DNA of 64,000 bases from Euclidia mi (lineage: Eukaryota > Arthropoda > Insecta > Lepidoptera > Erebidae), in NCBI GenBank assembly GCA_944739405.2, contig OX123182.2:21959326-22023325 (forward strand), written 5' to 3'. Below the pieces are notes generated by a model, which made no database searches, was not told the DNA's origin, and was given only the letters and a program-made list of their open reading frames with translations. The position numbers were made by a program, and so were the translations under genes. The first letter of the stretch is position 1. Every line of letters begins with the position of its first letter. This document shows positions 20,960-32,681 of the stretch, piece by piece.

Positions 20960-21117
20960 AATGTTCTGCTTCATAATGTTCTCGAAAGACATATGAAGTC
21001 TGCCAACTTGCACTCGGCCAGCGTGGTGGACTATGGCCTTAGCCTTCTCATAGTGGGAAGAGGCCTGTACGCCGCAGTGGGACAGTCTAAAGGGCTGATG
21101 ATGATGAATAAAACTTT
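20960..21117 (+). repeat. SINE/RTE-type tail ending in GATGATGATG
   Basis: The block ATAATGTTCTCGAAAGACAT ... GCCAGCGTGGTGGACTATGG ... GGGCTGATGATGATGA is the 3' part of a lepidopteran SINE. The same block is seen in full at 61860-62024. The end repeats the RTE tail motif found at 27806, which indicates mobilisation by RTE machinery. Its tRNA-like head is missing here. Confidence 0.75.
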
Positions 21118-21185
21118 GGCAGCGCCTGGACACGTAAAGCCGGAAATCGGGCTCGGTAGCGTGCCATTGGAAATATACGCTTCTA
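21118..21185 (+). pseudogene. RTE ORF C-terminal scrap
   Basis: The DNA is close to 27717-27775 of the RTE element and reads as a degraded '(W)TRKAGNRARWRAIG'. The similarity is cut off by the SINE that follows. Confidence 0.6.
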
Positions 21186-21430
21186 AGCAGAGGGCGACCG
21201 GTTGGCGCAGCGGGAGTGTAAGCGACTGCTACGTTGAAGATTGCGGGTTCGATTCCCACTCAAGTCGAACATTTGTGTGTATGAACATGGATGTTTGTCT
21301 TGGTCTGGGTGTTTCTATGTATAATATGTATATTTATCCATTGTCTAGTACCCATAGTACAAGCTCTACTTAGTTTGGGACTAGATGGTGATGTGTGTAT
21401 GTGTTAGAATATTATATATTATAAATAAAT
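21186..21430 (+). mobile_element. tRNA-derived SINE
   Basis: A box TGGCGCAGCGG (21203-21213) and B box GGTTCGATTCC (21246-21256) have the normal tRNA spacing, with an anticodon-arm-like stretch between. The body holds TAGTACCCATAGTACAAGCT and AGTTTGGGACTAGATGGTGA, and the AT-rich tail ends near ATAAATAAATGCC. It interrupts an RTE remnant. Fragments of the same family lie on the minus strand at 38285-38345 and 57035-57095. Confidence 0.8.
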
Positions 21431-22930
21431 GCCAATAGCGTATTTTAAATAACTGGATTTAAGCATTTGGACGATTCTAGTCAGTTTCAAAGTGACTAGT
21501 GACTTTTCGCTTATAATATATCAGCAAAGTGAAACAATTTCCGCACAGGTTACCATACAGATGGGTTGAGGACCGCTCGTTATGGCCTTTACATCACCGA
21601 GCTACCAATAGGGAAGTTTCCTGCTATTAAAATAAATTATAAAAGTTTATAAATTATTTTGTAAAACCTGTCAAAATAATGGTAGTTTTATTCATCAATT
21701 AATGCTATAACTTTATTTTACATTTTTATTGTCAATTTATCGATAATAAGTGTTCTACTTGTCAGCAAAAACTAACAACTATGACGTAACTGTGTCATAT
21801 TTCGTACAAAAGCCGTAGCAAAGTTCGTTTTTGACATTTCATTAAAAGTGTTTGATTTGACTAGCTGGAAACAACTCTATTCTTGTACTCGTATAAGAGA
21901 TCCTAAAAACAATTCCTTCTTTTAAAACACGGTTAATTGTCTATTACACTGACTTTAGTTTTATTTTTATTTCAGAACAGACGAACGACAGACCGCCAGA
22001 ACCTGATATGAGCAATCACTTGTAACAGAACAGCGAGCATTCGCCGTTTTTTGTTTTGTCGAACCGCACATTTTCACGATCACTATAATCCGAAGAAAAA
22101 AGGAAAATATAGAAATCGCACTACAATAGCAGTTTTACCCAATATATTTACTTCAGTTTCACTTATAAATTATTTTTAGAGTAAGAATAGTAAGATACAT
22201 AAATAAATGACGTTTCTAAATAATACGTAAAATGCAAATTTTAATTTGAAGTGGTTTAATAAATCACATAAGTGTCCGTTCATACGTTCTAATTTATTTG
22301 ATATTGAGGGTTTATCAACATTCTATAATTAATTCTGACTTAACCAAATCTAAGGATATATTATAAACATAATCGATATTTTGTCGATATTTATACTGAG
22401 TAAGTTCATCACAAGTCAAGTTAAAATTTGTGACAAACTACGAAGATTCTTCCCTAGATTAACATCATTTGTAGCATTCACGAGAATGCTCAAGTGTATC
22501 AGCGCCATTACATCTTTCGCACCAATAATTAGTTCCTCTTCCCTACCTCTTCACAACCAGTGCAATAAATCAATTTTGAGAAAATATACAAGACATAATT
22601 ATTACTGCCTTACTCACACAGTTAACGTAAAATTAAACATTAAGGAATCAAACAATTGTTTGTTAATTAAAGTCTTTAAAATTTCAGCATAAAAGGTAGC
22701 CAGAAAATAAGCCCTGTCTTATAAAATGGTAACATATTTAAAATAAAGAAGAACTATAGATAGTGGAAATGTCTTTTCGAAAATAGTATAAAATAAAGGC
22801 AGCAAGAATGAATTCTAGATCGCAAGGGACTTTCCAAATAGCTAAATGAAATACCGCCATAATACAGTCACAGAAACAGTAAACATTTGCCATCGATTTG
22901 TATCCATTCATTCTATTCTCGACTAAGAGA
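21431..22930. other. Unassigned stretch
   Basis: Nothing is recognised. The 103-codon frame at 22381-22692 has no motif. A polypyrimidine/AG site (TTTTATTTCAG near 21973) could act as a splice acceptor but has no supported exon behind it. Confidence 0.35.
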
Positions 22931-22933
22931 GGC

Positions 22934-23025
22934 TTAATAGTCTGCAGACGGTACATCTTCCGAAGCCATGATTAACCGCGTCGCAGCCAGAACTGAAGTC
23001 GATGCCTTGACAGCTTTATTTTATA
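22934..23025 (-). promoter_or_regulatory. Candidate arthropod core promoter with short leader
   Basis: On the minus strand TATAAAATA starts at 23025. TCAGTT, the arthropod initiator consensus, follows with its A at 22994, 31 bases downstream of the first T of the TATA box, the textbook distance. A Kozak-like AATCATGG begins at 22969 and encodes only eleven codons before a stop. A second, overlapping ATG at 22956 opens 72 codons of no known family ('VYCFCDCIMAVFHLAIW'). The motif pair and spacing are seen directly; whether it drives a gene is unproven. Confidence 0.4.
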
Positions 23026-23039
23026 GTTGCTTAAGTTTG

Positions 23040-25644
23040 CCTTAGTTGTGCATGTAATTGACTACACAAAGCGCTGTGGTTGAAATCTATCAACCTATAA
23101 CGTAGAGGCATATACTCCATAGCTTGCATAGCCGTGAAGGAGTTGAGATAAAGAAACAAAGAAAAAGAGAAAGAGAGAAATATTTTAAAATGTTATGACG
23201 TGATACTAAAATACATGAAAAGGCCTGCGATAATATGGTGACGAGGCAAGATGACCTGGCGTTAGAATATAATCTGGACGCCAGTTAAAAAAATCCTAGC
23301 GCCCATTTTTTCACAGGCCACCTTTCAGGCACTTATTAATTTATAACACAAAAAAATATTAAATACATTTGGACTTTGAAATCTTGCAACGTTATCTTGA
23401 CAGACACAAAAGGATTTCATTTTATTTACCCCATATTGATAAAATTCTCTAAAAGAATTGAATAAGCCACACATAGCTATAAATAGTTCTTATTTACAAA
23501 AGCTTTTGAGACGCATATTCTAGTTGCCATTTCTCTACAAATCTATCGCTTTGTGTAGCAGCTTTTTAATTGACAATTTTATTGTATACTCAATTCTAGT
23601 GAAAGCTTCCTAATGACACATTCTTTTTTCTAGACCACACTAGGAATATATGCTGTATGTATTGTGTGAAATATCATAAAAATCAATAAATGGATATGGC
23701 AAGATTTCACGTGACTGAACGTGCAAGCAAAGTCCAACCAATTAAAATTATTTTACCTCACTATCGCAATCCGTCTAGTCAATACATAACAGGAACATGG
23801 ATTCCGGAAATATCATATCGAATAGCCCAAGGGATTCGCTTTATAATATATGAACACATGTGTATTAATTGAACTGTAACTAGCATAGTAATCTTCGCTG
23901 GCATAAACATTTTGGGCGCTTTTTTGGTATCCTACACGACGCATAAAAATGTCAGGGGCTGACACTCAATATACAGTAGAACGGAACTATCTGGTCTTTC
24001 TGAATTTGGACTGACAAGATAGTTCTGTTGCACATACTAGGTAATGAACCGGAGCAGACTGAAAATTTAGCACTTCTACTATTGTCTGTTATAAAACCTA
24101 ATAGGCTTTCTTGACAAAATAAAAAAAAACTATACTCTTACAGAGAACTCGAATACAAGAGTTCAAATTCAATTCTACAAAAAAGAAAAAAACAGTTTTC
24201 TCTTGAAACAATTGTACGCACCCAATAAACACTTACATAACAATCTGCTCCGACATACCAAGTCACGTAGCCTGACCGCAAAACTATCAAAGAACATTAC
24301 ACATCAACATCAGCCAGCCTATAAATCCGAACAGTAAAAAGAAAAAAAGAAGCTACAAGAAAAAGTTTAACACACAAACAGGGAACGTTTCCCGCCGTCT
24401 CCTTAACACGTCGCCTTTGATTGGCTGATAACACTCTCAGGGACGTTATCTCAAACTTACTCGACGTGCCACAGTCGCTGATGCCAAGAAATTACTGCTA
24501 CAAAAACAAAAATGCCAAACAAAAACCACCCATATTTCAACTCTCGCAAGGATCATGGATTTGTCAGGCGACTGTAAGAAGTAATAGGTTTCAACGGATC
24601 TACCACTTACGTTCTTTTACAAGCCAATTACAGCGGCCGATGTCCACACCTTTTTGGTGCTCCAGGGATTAAAGAGAATCGTTAAGATGCGATTGCCTTT
24701 AGACAGGCATTGACGTAGTTATAATTATATCGGCTCAAATGAATTCTAGCTGATATTTTGATGAGAATTTGCCACAATTTTGGAATTATTACTACAGAAG
24801 GTGTATCGTAATTAGTTCTCCTTAAGTAAAAGTAATTTTGAGCTTTTAAACCTAATGTCCGAATTAGGGAAAAGCATGCCAGAACACCGCTTTTTAAATA
24901 GATCAACTGTGCAAGTGTGGTGCCGCTCGACAAACAAAGGTACACTTACTATCTTGTCCTGCGTTTCCTAATACCTGCACGCTACAGGAATTTATGGACG
25001 CTGCTGAAAATGCCATACTCGTAGCTAAGTTCTGGGCTGACACAATTTAGATTGCCATCGACACGCTAAGAAGAAGAATAAATCAGCTTTTTAAAACTTA
25101 TGGTATATCAGAAACCCTTAACATATTGTGTTCAAAAAGCCACGGCTTCTTGGGGTACGTTTTTTTATTTTTATTTGATACAATTTAAATAAGACTATCG
25201 AGAAAGAAAAATCGCTAAGGTAAATCCCCGGCTATCGTAAAATACGACTGAAGAAATCACCATAGTTGTTTGGCTAGACTTGGGCTCGTTTTTATGTCGG
25301 TAAACAGTTTAAATCACTGATAACAATTTAAAAGCCATCCTAAAAGGGCAAATTCCCCGACATTCTAAGTGTCTCGTGTATTCTTCAAGCATTTTACGAC
25401 ATGATGCCTCGGACTTTGAAGCTCAGACTTTTTCCACAAGCCAAACTAAAAAGAAATAAAACTGACATAAATTAAGATACAGCCTTGAAATTCCCTACAA
25501 CGTTAAAGTGTGCAACGTTTATATGGTGGACTGTGAAACTCATTGACGCACGAGATGACCCATCGTTCAAACAAAAAAGAAATTTTAATAGTTATGTGTT
25601 AAATTATGTGTTTACAAAATATTAACAAACTGGCGAATATTTAG
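23040..25644. other. Unassigned stretch
   Basis: This is a long AT-rich region without supported genes. A small imperfect hairpin (GAACGGAACTATCTG ... AAGATAGTTCTGTT) lies near 23980-24035. The 83-codon frame at 24421-24672 matches nothing. Confidence 0.4.
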
Positions 25645-26338
25645 GGATGTCTCCGTGATCACTAGGTTCAACACCGGAAGTGATCACCGACTTGTACGAG
25701 GCACTCTGAATATCGATTATAAGCTTGAACGAGTTCGCCTTATGAAGTCTACGCTCCGGCCAAATTTCCTCCAATCCGTGGTTGGATCTGAAACATTCCA
25801 GCTAAAACTGGAAAACCGGTTCGCTGCCTTGGAAACCGCAATAGACGCAGATATGGACCAGGAACTCGATAAAGTGGTGGAAATCCTTCGGGATGAGGGG
25901 ACGAAACTCTTTAAGACGCAGCACACCGGCAGGAGATCTCAACTTTCGCGAGAATCTCTGCAGCTCATAGAGATGCGACGAGAAAACCCGGCAGGTACTT
26001 CGTCAGATCTAAATAAAAAGATCTTCAAGCTGGTAAGACGCGACCTCCGTAGCTCCAATACACGCTCTATACAAGATGCGATCGAGCGAAATCGGGGGTC
26101 GAAAGTTTTTACTCAGCATTTAGGTCGAAGTCATCTGACGAAGCTGACCACGTCAGACGGGAAAGTCTCCACTTCTAGACCGGAGATTCTTGCGGAGGTT
26201 CAGAGCTTCTACGGCAACCTTTACACCTCGAAAGCGTCCCGTCCCCAACCCGACTCCGACAATCCAAGAGCCACTTCAACCCGTCACTTCACGGAAGAGT
26301 TGCCAGACGTCAGCAAGACGAAATCGTGGTGGCCCTGA
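25645..26338 (+). pseudogene. RTE-clade LINE: endonuclease end and linker
   Basis: The copy starts abruptly inside the apurinic/apyrimidinic-type endonuclease: 'RDVSVITRF' and 'TGSDHRLVRGTL', which carries the SDH active-site motif of EEP nucleases. A mainly helical linker typical of RTE elements follows. Near 26300 one base is missing, so the frame ends as '...SKTKSWWP' instead of continuing into 'DEIVVALRQLKNG'. The endonuclease N-terminus with its catalytic Glu is absent (5' truncation). Confidence 0.85.
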
Positions 26339-27806
26339 GGCAGCTTAAAAATGGGGAAAAGCCCCCGGGGAAGATGGAATTACGACGGAGCTGCTAAAGG
26401 CAGGTGGAAAACCTATACTGGTGCAGCTCCAACGCATATTTAATTTTGTCCTGTTCTCGGGGAGAACTCCAAGGGCGTGGAGCAAGAGCATAGTCGTTTT
26501 GTTCTTCAAAAAGGGAGACAAAACTCTGTTGAAGAACTATCGACCAATCTCGCTCTTGAGCCACGTCTATAAGCTGTTTTCCAGGGTCATCACGAACCGT
26601 CTCGCGCGTAGACTCGACGAGTTTCAGCCACCCGAACAGGCCGGTTTTCCAGGAGGGTATGGCACCATAGACCACATCCACACAGTGCGGCAGATTATAC
26701 AGAAGACAGAGGAGTATAATCAGCCCCTGTGCTTAGCGTTTGTGGACTATGAGAAGGCCTTTGACTCCATCGAAACCTGGTCTGCTCTGGAGTCATTGCA
26801 ACGGTGCCAAATCGATTGGCGGTACGTCCAAGTGCTGAGAGGTCTGTATTACGCCGCGACTATGACCGTCCAAGTACATAACCAGCAGTCTGAACCTATC
26901 CACCTGCATCGAGGTGTGAGACAAGGAAATGTTATCTCCCCCAAATTGTTCACAAATGCAATGGAGGATATGTTCAAGACGCTGCACTGGAAAGGACGCG
27001 GTATTAACATAAACGGCGAGTACCTCTCACACTTAAGATTTGCAGACGATATCGTTATAGTGGCTGAAACCGTGCAAGACTTGCAGTATATGCTGAGCAG
27101 CCTAGCTGACTCTTCTGCTCGCATCGGTCTCCGGGTGAACTTGGATAAAACCAAAATAATGTTCAATGAACATGTCTCTCCGGAACCGATTATCCTAAAC
27201 GGGGTCCCTCTCGAAGTTGTACAAGAGTACGTCTACCTTGGGCAAACTTTGCAGTTGGGGAGAAACAACTTCGAGAGGGAGGCTTGCAGAAGAATACAGC
27301 TTGGCTGGGCGGCATATAGGAAACTCTGTCGAGTCTTTTCGTCATCCCTACCGCAAAGCCTTAAGACAAAAGTCTTCAATGAGTGCGTCCTACCCGTTAT
27401 GACTTACGGTGCTGAGACGTGGACACTGATGGTGCGACTAGTCCACCAATTTAAGGTTGCTCAGCGAGCTATGGAGAGGGCTATGCTCGGTGTTTCTCTG
27501 AAGGATCGAATTCGTAATGAAGTGATCCGACAGAGAACCAAGGTAATCGACATAGCTCAGAGAATTAGCACGTTGAAGTGGCAGTGGGCTGGTCACATCT
27601 ATCGCAGAACCGATAACCGATGGAGTAGCCGTGTTCTAGAGTGGAGACCGCGCCTTGGCAAACGTAGTGTAGGACGCCTTCCGGCTAGGTGGAGTGACGA
27701 TATACGCAAAGTGGCTGGCAGCGGCTGGACACGAAGAGCCGAAAATCGGGCTCAGTGGCGTGCCATTGGAGAGGCCTATATCCAGCAGTGGACTACGGTA
27801 GGCTGA
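26339..27806 (+). pseudogene. RTE-clade LINE reverse transcriptase
   Basis: After a second frame change near 26355-26375 the frame is open to a stop at 27806. Motifs are 'LKNYRPISLLSHVYKLFSRV', 'LAFVDYEKAFDSIE' (first catalytic Asp), 'GVRQGNVISPKLF' and 'LRFADDIVIV' (FADD box). 'VYLGQTL' and 'YGAETWTL' follow, with the RTE-specific tail 'WAGHIYRRTDNRW' and 'EAYIQQWTTVG'. The polymerase domain itself looks intact with all catalytic Asp residues; inactivity comes from the truncation and the two upstream frameshifts. Related C-terminal scraps lie at 21118, 59540 and 60695. Confidence 0.9.
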
Positions 27807-27827
27807 TGATGATGATGAACTGGCAAC
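27803..27827 (+). repeat. RTE 3' GATGAT tail
   Basis: GCTGATGATGATGATGAAC begins at the stop codon. Very short 3' UTRs ending in a small tandem repeat are characteristic of RTE elements, and the same tail ends the SINE copies at 20960 and 61755. Confidence 0.8.
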
Positions 27828-27830
27828 AAG

Positions 27831-28296
27831 ATATTTTCATAATAGTATTGGATTCATCACTATGAGTCTTAGCTATAAAAAGTGTATATGCAAGATTGAT
27901 TGAAATTCAGTCATTGCTACTTCACTTAAACACCTAAAAACCTTCAGATAACAAAAAGCGATACAAAATGTCAGCATCATAGCGATGATCAACTTTGATG
28001 ATTGATGGTGGTCTTATAATTTACTAGAGGCCCCCAAGCCCAATGCAAATGCCCCTCTAGAGTATGGGCGTAGCTGCACGCCAGCACATGTTTATATTTT
28101 ATCCATTTCTTCCCGATCCCATGTGAATTTCGCCAAATTCATTCTCATTTCACTATTATGGCCCCCAAGAAACATTCATGCTAAATTTCAGATTCTTGCG
28201 CTCTGTCAGTCAATCAGTAATGTAAGAATGTTAAATATACAGACTGATAAAACTATGCAGGTGTAAGACTCCTAAACTTGACACTACTATACCAAC
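27831..28296. other. Unassigned stretch
   Basis: No gene is seen. A CTAGAGG...CCTCTAG pair near 28025-28060 forms a weak hairpin. Confidence 0.35.
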
Positions 28297-28567
28297 ATAA
28301 TAATAATATATAACCTGGCAACACCGTAAAGTCAACAACCAAATTTTCTTGCATATTTTTATTTTAATTTACATTACAGTTTCACGATACAATTTATATA
28401 TTTATACCACAACAAGAAGTTATAATACCTAAAATATACGGATTTACTTATAAAAACCGTATAATTTAAGAAATAATATTACAGATAAATATACTAAAGA
28501 TAACACCATATGTCAAATTGAAATGCACAAACAATAACAAATATAAAGGCAAGGAAATGTAATATAA

Positions 28568-29992
28568 ATGTTGACCAGAGCCAGGAAAGCAGCTGCAGCA
28601 CGCTTAATACCTCCGGACTCGTCGCTCAGCTCCGCCTCACAGCCGCCGGCACCAGCAACAGCACCGCCGGTGAGTGTTGAGGCGTCGAGCGCATCTAGCG
28701 ACGAGTTTTTCTCCCCGCCGTCGTCGCCACCACCTGTCCGCCGGCGAGGGAGAGGCTGGCCACCGAATGGCTTAGGACCCCGAGGCTCATCGGTCTCGAA
28801 CAGGGCCCCCGCTACCGGTGGTGATGTGCACCGCATGAGGTGGACTAGATCCATGAATGAGAATGTCATGCGGGCATATTATGTGGCTACAGAAGGTAGT
28901 GCCAACCTTACGGCGTACCGTGATCGCATGCTGCCTCTGTTTCAGGACTTGGAACCGGCCGTCAACGTTTCGGCGCAGCGACTATCGGATCAAGTGCGCG
29001 CAATCCAGCGCTGTCGTTTGCTGGATGACGATGCACTTGAGAGGCAACGCTCGGTCTTGCAAGGTAACCCTCCCATTCCTCCTTCCACGCGTGAACGTGT
29101 AACGGCAGTGATAGTTGACACACTAAGGCCGCAAAGTGTTGAAGAAGTGGATGGTGGGGATATACAAGTAAGAGCCCAGTACATGGATAATGTGAGGAGT
29201 ACTTTGGAATGTGCCATCAGGGAATATCGTCACGAAGCCTTAGTAAATAGGCCTCGTGTGCCGCGTTTGCCCACGCATAAGAAAAATTTGGCGCTGGTGT
29301 GTGCCCTGGATTCACTATTGTCTACATACCTAGACAATAGTGAAAATCTCAGTGATACACAATCAATTCTGTACTGTGCGGCTGTAGCGGCATGTCGGAT
29401 AGCCAATGTCAAGATAGAAAAGAACATTGATATGGCTACCCGAAATAATGCTGTGCCGGCTTGGCAGTGCAGGATTGAGCGTCGTATCGCTGAGTCTAGG
29501 GCACTCATTGGCAAGCTGATCTGCTTCAGGTCGGGCAATACTCGCCCGATAGTGATGCGTTTTGTGACCCGCGCCTTTGCAGGAACGGGTTTTAGGCCAC
29601 AAGAATACATGTCGCGGGTCACAGAACGCATCGACTTCCTGAAGCAGAAGATTTATGCGTGGGCAAATCGTATCAAACGTTATAAAAAACGTATAGGCAG
29701 ATATTCCCAGAATCGCACATTCCAAAAGGATGAAAGGTGGGTGTACAGAAATTGGGAGCGTCCCGGTCTAGGTGTGGATGATGGGGGTCTACCAAATGAT
29801 GAAACTACAAATACGTTCTGGTGTAGCATCTGGTCGACCCCCGTTAGCCACACGGAGGGTGGTTGGTTTAGGGATGTCGAGCGATCATGTGCAGCAATCC
29901 CTAATATGGATGCCGTAGCTATTACAGCTACAGATGTTGGTTGTGCAGTCCGAAAGCGGCAGGTCCGGACGGATTGCACAACTTTTGGTTGA
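28568..29992 (+). pseudogene. Dong/R4 ORF, N-terminal part
   Basis: The ATG at 28568 starts a Pro/Ser/Ala-rich leader (residues 1-90). A Myb/SANT-like segment follows, containing 'MRWTRSMNENVMRAYYVATE' and 'YRDRMLPLF', then 'QRLSDQVRAIQR' (about residues 95-165). This segment probably binds DNA at the target. A long helical region leads to the start of RT. Near 29950 the correct frame shifts by one base ('KAAGPDGLHNFWLKWLRSAH' lies in another frame), so this frame stops at 29992. About 250 bp of 5' UTR separate the ATG from the 5' microsatellite. Confidence 0.75.
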
Positions 29993-31738
29993 AGTGGCTG
30001 CGTAGTGCACATGCTCGTTTGGCGTTCCATTTCCAATCAATCATCTCTAGAATCAGGGACGCTGCCAATTTTCTTAACAACTGGCATTACCCACCTGGTC
30101 TTCAAAACAGGAAGTACCACGGATCCAAAAAATTATAGACCTATAACCTGCCTACCGACGGTCTATAAACTTTTTACATCCATTTTGAGAACCAAACTGG
30201 CCAAACATATATATACTAACAAAATAATGTCCAGTTCTCAAAATGGATGTAAAAGTGGGTCACGTGGTACTAAAGAGCAACTCCTTATAGACATGACCAT
30301 TAGCCAACAGGTTCACCGTAGTCGAAAGGATCTAGCGACATGCTGGATAGATTATAGGAAGGCCTACGACTCTGTGCCACATACATGGCTCTTGAGAGTG
30401 CTAGAGTTGTACAAAGTGGATCCAACTCTATGCACTTTCCTGAAGACGTGTATGGGGCAGTGGAGTACGGTTCTTCGCTATCCAGGATGTCGACGGACTC
30501 TCGGATGCGGCGATCCTATAAAGATCCAACGAGGAATCTTCCAAGGTGACAGTTTGAGTCCCTTATGGTTTTGTCTAGCACTGAATCCTCTTAGCACTTT
30601 GCTCGAGAATTCAGGGCTAGGCTATCGGTTGCACAGCAGAGGTCAAGTAATATCTCACCTTCTTTTCATGGATGACTTAAAACTATTTGCCTCCACTGAC
30701 CTCCAGTTGACAGAGTTAATAAAGGTAACTGAAAACTTTAGTAAGTCTATCAAGATGGAGTTCGGTGTAGATAAATGTGCGGTCTTGCATGTAAAGAAGG
30801 GCAGGGTTGTAGAATCTGATGGTATAGAACTTTCAGATTTCACACAACTTAGATCTCTATCTGCAACCGAAACCTACAAATATCTAGGTATGTCGCAGGC
30901 ACTAGGTATTACTGAGACTGGCATGAAACAGGCGTTGCAGGAGCGCTTCTTTGGCCGTCTGAGAAAAATCTTAAATAGTTTTTTATCAGGCGGTAACAGG
31001 GTGCGCGCCTGTAACGGTTGGGCCATGCCAGTCTTAATGTACTCCTTCGGCATACTTAGATGGACTCAAACAGAACTTGATGCCTTGGATAGAAAAGTCC
31101 GTTGTCTACTGACTACATACCGGATGCATCACCCGCGATCGTCAGTAATGAGATTGTATATCCCGCGGAAGTGCGGGGGTCGCGGCTTCTTAAGTGCCAA
31201 GACCCTCCATAACCGCGAGGTGTGCAATCTCAGGGAATATTTTCTCAGCACTGACGCGGGTGTCCACCGTGATGTGGTCAATGTGGACAACGGGCTTACC
31301 CCGTTGGGTCTGGCTAAGGAGAACTGGCGCAAACCTGCCGTACTTGGTGTAGAGGAGCGCAAGAAGGTATGGAAAGGTAAAGAGCTGCATGGACGTTTTT
31401 ATCGGGCCCTGCATGGACCCGATGTAGACTTACCAGCTTCTGTGTCCTGGCTACGTTTTGGCGATCTGTTCGCCGAAACAGAAGGTTTTGTCTTTGCGAT
31501 TATGGACGAGGTTGTCATGACGAATAACTACCGGAAGTATATCCTGAGGGATGGGACGGTTGACATATGTCGGGCATGTCACCAGCCTGGTGAATCTCTC
31601 AGACATATAGTATCTGGTTGTTCTCGTCTTGCCAACGGCGAATATTTGCACAGGCACAAGCAAGTAGCTAGGATCATCCATCAGCAACTTGCCTTAAAGT
31701 ACAATCTTGTAGACTCTGAGTTACCGTACTACAGGTAA
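29941..31738 (+). pseudogene. Dong/R4 reverse transcriptase and CCHC finger
   Basis: The first RT motif is in one frame to about 30085 and the rest in another from about 30085 on. Motifs: 'NYRPITCLPTVYKLFTSIL', 'CWIDYRKAYDSVPHTWLL' (catalytic Asp), 'GIFQGDSLSPLWFCLALNPL' and 'HLLFMDDLKLFAS' (MDD catalytic box). These are the signature of the R4/Dong/Rex6 group. Downstream is a zinc finger 'CRACHQPGESLRHIVSGC'. The frame ends at a TAA (31736-31738), after which the endonuclease follows in the same frame. Confidence 0.85.
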
Positions 31739-32161
31739 GTGCCCGACCCAGTTCTTGAAAATGGTCGTGCCACCATGTATTGGGATCGATCTATCATTAC
31801 TGATAGAACTATTGTGGCTAACAAGCCAGATATAGTAGTGATAGCGATCTATCACATCGATATCTAAGCGCCCTGCAATGGTCATCGATGTCACCATTCC
31901 CCATGACGAGAATCTCGTGAAAGCCGAGAAAGATAAACAAATAAAATATTTGGATTTGGCTCACGAGATTGTCGACATGTGGATGTGGACTCGGCGATCA
32001 TTGTACCGATAGTCGTGTCAGTTAATGGTCTCATTGCCAAGAGCCTCGATCACCACCTCAAGAGGCTCGCGTTAGACGGTTGGATTAAGTCCTCTATACA
32101 GAAGGCAGTAATGCTGGCCACGGCTCGTATCGTCAGGAGGTTCCTCTCTCTGGAGCCCTAA
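31739..32161 (+). pseudogene. Dong/R4 restriction-like endonuclease domain
   Basis: Downstream of the stop the protein resumes with 'YWDRSIITDRTIVANKPDIV', the PD half of a PD-(D/E)XK site. A small insertion near 31845-31870 breaks the frame. 'MVIDVTIPHDENLVKAEKDK', with the D and K catalytic positions, follows in another frame. A further one-base loss at about 31980 precedes 'LDGWIKSSIQKAVMLATARI'. Comparison with the intact second copy at 62301 shows exactly where the breaks lie. The domain cuts the target strand for target-primed reverse transcription in this clade. Confidence 0.82.
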
Positions 32162-32305
32162 CCACCGGTAACTTGGTCCCTGAACCCGATACCGGTGAGC
32201 CCCGTAATTTTATTTTATATTTTTATATTGTTTTATCTAAATCACATAAAAATGTAAAATATAATTTATGAGAGAATGTTTAAATAAAGAGAATAATAAT
32301 ATAAT

Positions 32306-32681
32306 AAAATGTATTTATTTCTCCCAACAAATACACGTAGTAGAATCAGGTTTTTACAAAAATTACGGTAGGGATACAGGAGCCTATACTAAGTAGGAAC
32401 TTGTGTTACAGGACTCCTGGCCTCCTTATCCCAGATACATAGTGCAATTCTATTATATATATACAAACATTGTGAGAGGAAATGGGTATGTGAAAATGTG
32501 TTTGTGTATACGTGTATTTTGTGTGCATGTGTGTGTGTGTGTAGGTTGTGTCTGTGAGTGAATTTAAATGTCTCTGTGTCTGTTCATATTTTTTTCTGTA
32601 TCATCGTACCTTAGCGTCAAAAGCCAGTTTATGATCTTCCTTTTGCATGTCTTACTTGTATCAGGATATATATTGAGCAAT
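32306..32681 (-). other. CR1/Jockey-group LINE 3' UTR and ATT-type tail
   Basis: On the minus strand the LINE continues past a frameshift near 32705 ('LANKLLNIYPDTSKTCKRK'). It then has a 3' UTR with a CA/TG-rich stretch (32505-32545) and ends AAATAAATACATTTTATTATATT. The terminal ATT-type repeat merges with the TAA repeat at the Dong 3' end. Confidence 0.7.

Larger units (their letters stand above)
28297..32310 (+). mobile_element. Dong/R4-clade non-LTR retrotransposon, near full length
   Basis: The element has a single reading frame with an N-terminal Myb-like region, a central RT, a CCHC finger and a C-terminal PD-(D/E)XK endonuclease. It is bounded by TAA-type microsatellite on both sides (about 28297-28311 and 32290-32310). 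Dong was described from the silkworm as inserting into TAA repeats, so architecture and target agree. The copy is inactivated by at least four frameshifts and one stop. Its 3' end meets the 3' tail of a LINE on the opposite strand. Confidence 0.8.

Noticed and set aside
22381..22692. 103-codon frame in AT-rich DNA
   Set aside because: Low-complexity composition and no motif; it is the length expected by chance in this base composition.
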